Below the pieces are notes generated by a model. The model ran no database searches. It was not told where the DNA came from and saw nothing but the letters and a program-made list of their open reading frames with translations. From Desulfobacterales bacterium (GTDB lineage: Bacteria > Desulfobacterota > Desulfobacteria > Desulfobacterales > JAHDSC01), in assembly GCA_016931455.1 (NCBI GenBank), contig JAFGES010000008.1:1-38022 (forward strand): a stretch of 38,022 nucleotides of DNA, read 5' to 3'. Of this stretch, positions 32,387 to 38,022 are shown in pieces. The position numbers and the translations under genes are program-made. Positions within the stretch are counted from its first letter, which is position 1. Each line of letters begins with the position of its first letter.

Positions 32387-32601
32387 TATCGGATGGATGA
32401 TTGCTTAACGTAATTTTTTCCGACCTATTTTATCTGATCTGAAAAAATGAAATTCTTGTCAATTTAATTCATTATCAATTTAATCCTTGACAACTAAAAT
32501 CTTAATATTTAGTTTGCTGTATTTAAATATATTCAAAAATTTCAATTTAAAAAATTATAATAGAAAGCTGTAAAATTGAAGTATAAAAGGAGATAGGTCA
32601 C
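32387..32601. other. AT-rich intergenic region before the Mrp gene
   Basis: No gene is seen. TTGACA at 32487-32492 may be a -35 element with a poor TAGTTT -10 at 32510. Two imperfect direct repeats, TCAATTTAATTC and TCAATTTAATCC, 16 nt apart, lie just upstream and could be a regulator site. Confidence 0.35.
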
Positions 32602-33456
32602 ATGGAAATAATTCACGGCGGTTGCCCCAAATCAGCTGATCAAAAAAATGTAAATCCCGGACAAGATTCTTCAGTCGAGGGATCTTTAAAAAAAATAAAA
32701 AATAAATTTATTGTCATGAGCGGTAAGGGAGGAGTCGGTAAAACAAGTACCTCCGTCAACCTTTCTATAGCACTTTCAAAAAAGGGTTTTAAGGTCGGTA
32801 TCATGGATGTTGACTTGCACGGACCGGATGTACCTCGTATGCTGGGTTTGCAAGAAAACGTGGTACTAAATGAAAACGGAAAAATGGTCCCATTGAATTA
32901 TTCTGAAAACTTGAAGGTGGTTTCAGTCGAATCAATGACGATGTCTAAAGATGATGCGATTATATGGCGGGGTCCTCTCAAGCATTCAGCGATTAAACAA
33001 TTTATTAAGGATGTGGATTGGGGGGAGCTTGACTACCTTATCATTGACGCTCCTCCCGGTACCGGTGATGAGCCTCTAACGGTTGCCCAGACCATTACCG
33101 ATGCCATGGCCATTATCGTTACCACCCCTCAGGAAGTATCGCTAGGTGATGTCAGGAAATCGATTAATTTTTGCAAAAAAGTACAAATGGATATTTTTGG
33201 CCTGATTGAAAACATGAGTGGTTTTAACTGTCCTCATTGCGGTAAAAACATTGATCTGTTCGGATCCGGTGGTGGTAAAAAAACAGCAGATTTAACGGGT
33301 ATAGGCTTTTTAGGCAAAATACCGTTTGATTTAAATGTTGTGGCATGTGGAGACTCCGGAATATGCCTTCAAGACAAATATGCCGATTCAATGGTAAGCA
33401 AAGCTTTTGGGGAAGTTGCGAATAAAATTTTAAAAGAAACGCAACCTAAGCAGTAG
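32602..33456 (+). CDS. Mrp/NBP35-family Fe-S cluster carrier ATPase
   Basis: This 284-residue P-loop protein has the deviant Walker A MSGKGGVGKTSTSVN (39-53), a switch I/II region (DVDLHGPDVPRMLGL and LIIDAPPGTGDEPLT) and the cluster-binding CPHC pair Cys210/Cys213 in GFNCPHCGKNIDLFGSGGG. It also has an early Cys8 (GGCPK). Family members carry and transfer 4Fe-4S clusters in the cytoplasm. GGAG is 11 nt before ATG 32602. The downstream radical SAM gene starts 9 nt after its stop, so it may supply the cluster for that enzyme. Confidence 0.92.
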   Translation: MEIIHGGCPKSADQKNVNPGQDSSVEGSLKKIKNKFIVMSGKGGVGKTSTSVNLSIALSKKGFKVGIMDVDLHGPDVPRMLGLQENVVLNENGKMVPLNYSENLKVVSVESMTMSKDDAIIWRGPLKHSAIKQFIKDVDWGELDYLIIDAPPGTGDEPLTVAQTITDAMAIIVTTPQEVSLGDVRKSINFCKKVQMDIFGLIENMSGFNCPHCGKNIDLFGSGGGKKTADLTGIGFLGKIPFDLNVVACGDSGICLQDKYADSMVSKAFGEVANKILKETQPKQ

Positions 33457-33465
33457 CCCCTTTAT

Positions 33466-35913
33466 ATGATATTTTCTAATTCATTCGAGCAAGTCGACAT
33501 AGCGCTGGAGGTCCTTGAGGAGGGTATTATTGATTTCCTGGAACGTTATGCAGTTCCCCATCTGGTGGGAAAAGGCTTTTATGAAATCGTTCGGAAAGGA
33601 GACGGAACCACCCGATTTTACAGACTGCTTAAAGCAACCGGTTATAAAAATAATCCTGCGGGATTTTTCTTCGAACTGATCCAAAAGCTGTCTGAATCAA
33701 ATTTTCAAAATGCCGAGATGCTGAAAATCGGTAACATTGCCATGCCGCATTTGCTGCTGGTATCCGTGTTGGAAAAAATTATACCCGGGAACCGATTCCT
33801 ATCGGTTAAAGACGTGGATCAGGTAGAAAGACTGACTAATATCCATGTGCCTGAAAAAGATCGCAGCGCCCTGCAGGAAGTAATCGATAGGTATCCGGTG
33901 CGTTTGTCTATGCATATTATACGTCAGATGCGGATTTCCAGATGCGTGGCATATCAATACCTTCCCTTTATTAAGGAACTCGATGATGTCGGCCACATCG
34001 ATACATGGGTTGGGCAGTTTCAAGACGGTCTTCTGGAACAGATGTATCAGAACCGGGTCGTTTTTTTGTTGAACATGAGTTGCCCGGTTTACTGTCGTTT
34101 TTGCTTTCGAAAACATAAAGAATCCAGAAATCAGGCCCATCCCATCCCGGAAGATATTCAAAAAGCGGTGGATTATGTGCGTCGAACCCCTTCCATCAAA
34201 GAAATTCTTATTACCGGTGGAGATCCTTTTTTAAATAAAATCAATATGATGTCTGCTATTGAGGGATTAAAGGAAATTCCTCATGTGCAGACATTACGTT
34301 TGGCGACTCGTTCCATTTCCTACTACCCGTATCTGTTTTATGAAAATGATGGATTTTGGCTCAATTATCTAAAGATGAAAAAGTCGGAATTGGAGCAAAA
34401 CGGTAAACGAGTCGAATTGGCATCTCATTTCATTCATCCGGATGAAATATCTCCGCAGTCTCTTGATATTATCTCAGATCTGGTCAAGCATGGCATCTCG
34501 GTTTATATTCAAACCCCATTTTTGAAAAATTGCAATGACAAAGGACCGGAACTGACACGGCTTTTTAGTCTCCTCAGAGGTGCCGGTGCGGAGCTTCACA
34601 ATATTTATATTCCTTGTAGCCCGATTCACGGAAGCAGCATTTACTGGACTCCTCTCCAAAAAGGAATCCATACGGCCGCTTATCTTAGAGCCCATCTTTC
34701 GGATCGAGTTATCCCCAGAATCTGCACGGCAACGTCAATCGGAAAAATAGACTGGCATATCAGCGGATGGGCCGTTGAACGGGTTAAGGAAAACGAGCGT
34801 TTTCTTTGGATTCGAACACCGTATACGCATGAGTATTACAAGGCTTTTGCTAAAATGGAAAAAGCACTCAATACGATTCGAGTTAATAAAGAGGGGACTA
34901 TTGACGTCCAATTTATGGCCGAAATCGGAGAGGATTCACTACTGCTTGGATCACGACCGGCTCATAAAATCAAACATGTCACTGCCGAACCTGAATCACT
35001 GCAACAACTTCAAAAAAAATCTCTAAATGATCAAAGAATTTTTCACTCCATTGTTTCAACCGGTTCCACAACCTCGTTCAGACTTCATGAAACCCGCGTG
35101 GCCCTCGATACCCGTGCCGACGATCAGGATCTTGAATATGTGCGGTCTAATGATAAAATCACGGATGCAATCATTTTTTCCGATGAAGATGCAATCAATG
35201 AACTGTATCAAATCGAAAAGATCCTTACCCGATTAACAGATATTCATCATGTCAACGCCGTCCGTTTGCGAAGCCTGAAGTTTAATTATGCCCCGGAAAT
35301 ATATAGCCGGTCGATTCTAAATAAGTTAGAAAGCCTGAATCGGTTGACGATCGCAAATCCCTTACGACTGGAGATAGAAACTGAATTTCTCCATTCCAAC
35401 GAGTTTAAGCCTATTCATTTTGAGCTATTCAAAGCTCTGCATAATTGTGGCATTACGGTATACGTCAATACACCTCTTTTGGGTGATATCAATGACAGTC
35501 CGGAAGAAATCAGCAGTATTGCATACAAAACCCGAGAAATTGGTCTTGAATTTCATCATGTTTATATTGCAGGCCACCGGATACAAAGCCGATGGAACAA
35601 ATTCCATCCCATCGATATCGACAATGTGATTGATATTGGAACCCGTGTCCGCCGGGACGGAAGCGGTAGAGAAATCCCCCTTTATATTATCCTCACTCGC
35701 CTCGGAGAAGTAGATTTCGGTCTCACCTCAAAGCTCTATCGGGATGGAGAAAAACTATGGGTAAAGCTACTTCCATATGTATTCGATTACTACCGAAGCA
35801 TGGACCCGAATTTTTTTTGGCCCCAGGATGTTACAATCAATGACCGCGGTCATCCGATCATTGAAATTGAGGGAGTGCAAACGTCTTCCAATTTCATGGT
35901 TGAACTGTTGTAA
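33466..35913 (+). CDS. double-length KamA-like (lysine 2,3-aminomutase family) radical SAM protein
   Basis: This 815-residue protein consists of an N-terminal helical region (1-195), a KamA-type radical SAM half (about 196-480) and a second, related half (about 530-815). The first half has the CX3CX2C cluster motif Cys206/Cys210/Cys213 (CPVYCRFC) with FRKH after it, GGDP, and Lys427 (SIGK-ID) at the place of the PLP-binding lysine. The second half repeats the pattern: ITDAIIFSDEDA at 565 versus IKEILITGGDPF at 244, and GITVYVNTP at 662 versus GISVYIQTP at 343. It has no Cys motif and has Glu748 in place of the lysine. KamA enzymes interconvert alpha- and beta-amino acids. The substrate is unknown. 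The ribosome binding site is weak, and it follows the Mrp gene by 9 nt. Confidence 0.82.
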   Translation: MIFSNSFEQVDIALEVLEEGIIDFLERYAVPHLVGKGFYEIVRKGDGTTRFYRLLKATGYKNNPAGFFFELIQKLSESNFQNAEMLKIGNIAMPHLLLVSVLEKIIPGNRFLSVKDVDQVERLTNIHVPEKDRSALQEVIDRYPVRLSMHIIRQMRISRCVAYQYLPFIKELDDVGHIDTWVGQFQDGLLEQMYQNRVVFLLNMSCPVYCRFCFRKHKESRNQAHPIPEDIQKAVDYVRRTPSIKEILITGGDPFLNKINMMSAIEGLKEIPHVQTLRLATRSISYYPYLFYENDGFWLNYLKMKKSELEQNGKRVELASHFIHPDEISPQSLDIISDLVKHGISVYIQTPFLKNCNDKGPELTRLFSLLRGAGAELHNIYIPCSPIHGSSIYWTPLQKGIHTAAYLRAHLSDRVIPRICTATSIGKIDWHISGWAVERVKENERFLWIRTPYTHEYYKAFAKMEKALNTIRVNKEGTIDVQFMAEIGEDSLLLGSRPAHKIKHVTAEPESLQQLQKKSLNDQRIFHSIVSTGSTTSFRLHETRVALDTRADDQDLEYVRSNDKITDAIIFSDEDAINELYQIEKILTRLTDIHHVNAVRLRSLKFNYAPEIYSRSILNKLESLNRLTIANPLRLEIETEFLHSNEFKPIHFELFKALHNCGITVYVNTPLLGDINDSPEEISSIAYKTREIGLEFHHVYIAGHRIQSRWNKFHPIDIDNVIDIGTRVRRDGSGREIPLYIILTRLGEVDFGLTSKLYRDGEKLWVKLLPYVFDYYRSMDPNFFWPQDVTINDRGHPIIEIEGVQTSSNFMVELL

Positions 35914-36877
35914 TCCACTCGTACTCATTAGCTTGAAATTCTACAAAATTTAATCAATAAGCAAAATGTGTACGCGTTAATGCCGATCGTTAAGAAAGGG
36001 CACTCCCTGATCAATTCTCTGAAGCATGACGGAATCTAAACGCTTGGACAAAGAAAAAGATTTCCTTAAGCGATATGCAAATCCGGTTTTCCTTTGCGGC
36101 GGCGGATAACTCTGGCACCGCAGTATGTGTTTGGGGCAGAGGATTTTTCTTTTTTGATCTGTTCGTTCTGTGCAAGTAGTTGGTATAACTTAGCTTCAAT
36201 TTCTTTTCTTTTAGCTTCTTCCATTAATCTTTTAATCTTTCTTTTATTTTTTTATTGATTGTTTTTCTACAACTCTTTGTCCCGTTACATTTATACAGCC
36301 GGCTGAGGATAGTCGTCTAAGTGCCCGAAAGCCTTTCACCGAAGCTTTACATACCTCTAGCCTACCTGATAATACAGGGCTTTACGTAATAAAAACGCAA
36401 AAAAGGAAAGGTAAATTTAAGTAGTAAAGAACGCTTGCTTAATGCAGGGGATGATTGAATTCCTATGAATTTAATTAACGACAAATTTATTACGTCGCGC
36501 TGTTGTTTATACTATATAATCGAGATTGGCAAGTCCTAAATGCACATAGAGCGTATTTTTTATAAGAAAAAAAATATAAATACATAATACGTTTTAAATA
36601 CATTAAATTTGTTCTTAAAATACGCAGTTCAACCTATTTAAATCTTTTCATCTGAGTTTTATCATTTACTGTAGTGAAAATCCTTTCCATAACGCTTTCT
36701 CGCATGAAATTGCTAAAGTTCCCCGGAAAAAAACTTCGTTCTTTTGGATGAGTTCATTTTTATTATCACTATGTTTTTCAAGTATTGTGAACGGAGGTGC
36801 TGAGAAACAAATTTTAATAAAATAGTCATAACTAGCCTCTGCTGCTAAAAAAAAATTTAAACAAAGAAGGAGAAAAA
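35914..36877. other. long AT-rich intergenic region
   Basis: This stretch of nearly 1 kb contains one plausible small minus-strand ORF at 36066-36224 and otherwise no recognisable gene. A 10-bp palindrome CAGCCGGCTG is at 36296-36305. The last 200 nt before the cytochrome gene are very AT-rich and probably hold its promoter, but no clear -35/-10 pair was identified. Confidence 0.5.
36066..36224 (-). CDS. possible 52-residue basic small protein
   Basis: This frame encodes MEEAKRKEIEAKLYQLLAQN followed by a basic tail ending ARVIRRRKGKPDLHIA. The first half is predicted helical and the second half is Arg/Lys-rich with a CGARVIRRR motif, a layout seen in small uncharacterised proteins. It has no strong ribosome binding site. 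It could be a real small protein or the decayed end of a mobile-element gene. Confidence 0.4.
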   Translation of the reverse strand: MEEAKRKEIEAKLYQLLAQNEQIKKEKSSAPNTYCGARVIRRRKGKPDLHIA

Positions 36878-37900
36878 ATGAAAACAATAGCATTTTGGAG
36901 CTTAATGATGACTCTTTCATTATTAGCGGCAAGTTGGGCAAGCGTACCACCACCGCCGGTAAATCAAATCATCGGCCTTCCGGACGGAGTTTCTAACGAT
37001 TTAACAGAAGCCGGATGCCGTATTTGTCATGAAAATCCCGCTATTGTCAACCCCGGAACGATTTCGGACCGACATCACCAACTTTTGGGAGATATCATCA
37101 TCGATCCGACCGTCTCCCCCTATGGCACCCCTGGAGAAACCTATCAATGTCAGGTTTGTCACAAAATGCACTTTAGCCCTGGATACTATTTCAATTTCAG
37201 AGATTGTATACTCTGTCATCAGCAAATTCCAGGGCAAGCCTCTGTTCACCACATTACCATAGCAGCTGATGCGCAAGACTGCAAAGCCTGTCATGAACCT
37301 ATTGACAATCCTCTTGACGACCACTTTATTCCGGAATATGAGCCGTCTATGGTGACACCGTTTCCCGGCTTGGGTACAGGAGAAAACGGCCGGGGTGGAT
37401 GCAAATTCTGCCATGGCACCGGTACTGACGCTGAATTCGGCGATACTATATTTTCAAATTTTGATACCCACCACAGCACGGGAATCGGCCAGGAAATTAT
37501 ACCCGGCTCGGCGCTGGATTGCAGCTTGTGCCATGATTTCCAAGCGGATGAAGATTTTAAAATCCGAGTTTGTGAAAAATGCCATGCTCCAAGTTCTCTT
37601 CACAACATACAAATCGATTCAAACGGTGACGGCAGGGTCGAGCCCGGCTCAGAAAAGGCATATTTCGGACATATCGGCAATAATGAAGATTGCTTGGGAT
37701 GTCACTTCGGCTCTTACGATTTTATCATGGATACACGCAGCATCCGCAACAATCCGGATAGGCATCACCAAATGATAATAACAAGAGGCATGGAGTGCCT
37801 GGATTGTCACTCACTGGTAATCAACGAAAAAGGAATTTTTGAGTTTGAGAACTTTAGATTTTGTTCAAACTGCCACGGTGGAAATCATCGGCGTCGGTGA
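36878..37900 (+). CDS. secreted decaheme c-type cytochrome
   Basis: This 340-residue protein has a signal peptide (core 5-18, cleavage near SWA-SV at about 21) and ten CxxCH haem-attachment motifs: CRICH, CQVCH, CILCH, CKACH, CKFCH, CSLCH, CEKCH, CLGCH, CLDCH and CSNCH. Extra histidines (HHQ, HHIT, HHST) could be distal ligands. A calcium-loop-like DSNGDGRVEPG lies at about 247-257. It is probably periplasmic or surface-associated and carries electrons. GAAGGAG is 6 nt before ATG 36878. No partner outer-membrane porin-cytochrome gene is inside the window. Confidence 0.93.
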   Translation: MKTIAFWSLMMTLSLLAASWASVPPPPVNQIIGLPDGVSNDLTEAGCRICHENPAIVNPGTISDRHHQLLGDIIIDPTVSPYGTPGETYQCQVCHKMHFSPGYYFNFRDCILCHQQIPGQASVHHITIAADAQDCKACHEPIDNPLDDHFIPEYEPSMVTPFPGLGTGENGRGGCKFCHGTGTDAEFGDTIFSNFDTHHSTGIGQEIIPGSALDCSLCHDFQADEDFKIRVCEKCHAPSSLHNIQIDSNGDGRVEPGSEKAYFGHIGNNEDCLGCHFGSYDFIMDTRSIRNNPDRHHQMIITRGMECLDCHSLVINEKGIFEFENFRFCSNCHGGNHRRR

Positions 37901-38022
37901 AAAATAGAATGTGGAACAAACGATCAGCCTTTTTTTAATAACCCCCATGCCCCGCAGGGCACAACAAAAAATGAAACACGCTGGAGTGTAATATAAAAAA
38001 AGTCATAGCCTTCTGCCAAACA
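37901..38022. other. 3' edge of the window
   Basis: A TGCCC/GGGCA mini-hairpin lies near 37948-37961. At the very end a GGAG is followed by AAAAAAGTCATAGCCTTCTGC, which resembles the coding start of the preceding cytochrome (KKVIAF versus MKTIAF). It lacks a normal ATG at the right place. A second exported protein may begin here. Confidence 0.3.

Noticed and set aside
36666-36953. 95-codon minus-strand frame over the cytochrome start
   Set aside because: It runs antisense through the cytochrome signal peptide and ribosome binding site and has no supporting start signal.

Overview
The window looks like chromosomal DNA of an anaerobic Gram-negative bacterium, most likely a Desulfobacterota (deltaproteobacterial) sulfate-reducer relative. 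This is inferred from gene content: a phenylacetate-CoA ligase/ACT/Liv locus, a decaheme c-type cytochrome, an Mrp-type Fe-S ATPase, a KamA-like radical SAM protein, a lipoprotein and outer-membrane barrel genes, and moderately AT-rich intergenic DNA. No rRNA, tRNA, CRISPR array or intact mobile element was seen.

Layout. 1-900: a short secreted-peptide ORF and an IS630-type transposase remnant on the minus strand. 1398-2189: a crotonase-family hydratase. 2282-10207: the most striking locus. A 28-codon leader ORF packed with phenylalanine and tyrosine codons is followed by mutually exclusive pause, antiterminator and terminator hairpins, then paaK, a tandem-ACT protein, a five-gene branched-chain/aromatic amino-acid ABC transporter (livKHMGF) and a second, catalytically degenerate PaaK. 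10269-13117: a TPP riboswitch controls an ECF transporter (ThiW, a double ATPase and EcfT). 13156-16852 (minus strand): a coiled-coil membrane protein, DUF47, a PiT phosphate transporter, NfeD and an orphan GlnQ-type ATPase. 17060-21402: a TrpF-like protein without its catalytic cysteine overlaps EF-P, followed by a helicase-exonuclease fusion that resembles MrfA joined to MrfB. 21452-23495: a toxin-antitoxin islet with a Phd/YefM-RelE/ParE pair, hicAB, a toxin fragment and duplicated promoter-bearing repeats.

23534-30109: a Gly-rich lipoprotein, a patatin-like lipase, and a MacB-like ABC export/lipoprotein-sorting type system (adaptor, ATPase, two permeases). 30255-31060: UspA and a small zinc-ribbon membrane protein. 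31178-32386: a cobalamin riboswitch with its terminator precedes an outer-membrane barrel gene. 32602-35913: an Mrp/NBP35 ATPase and an 815-residue internally duplicated lysine-aminomutase-like radical SAM protein in which only the N-terminal half keeps the catalytic residues. 36878-37900: a secreted decaheme cytochrome.

How parts may work together. The Phe-rich leader suggests that shortage of charged tRNA-Phe switches on arylacetate activation (PaaK) and amino-acid uptake (Liv). In anaerobes, phenylacetyl-CoA can be carboxylated to phenylpyruvate by indolepyruvate:ferredoxin oxidoreductase and transaminated to phenylalanine. A Phe-starvation-induced salvage operon is therefore a coherent but unproven reading. 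The two riboswitches give the thiamine-precursor and corrinoid parts of the window metabolite-responsive control of uptake functions.
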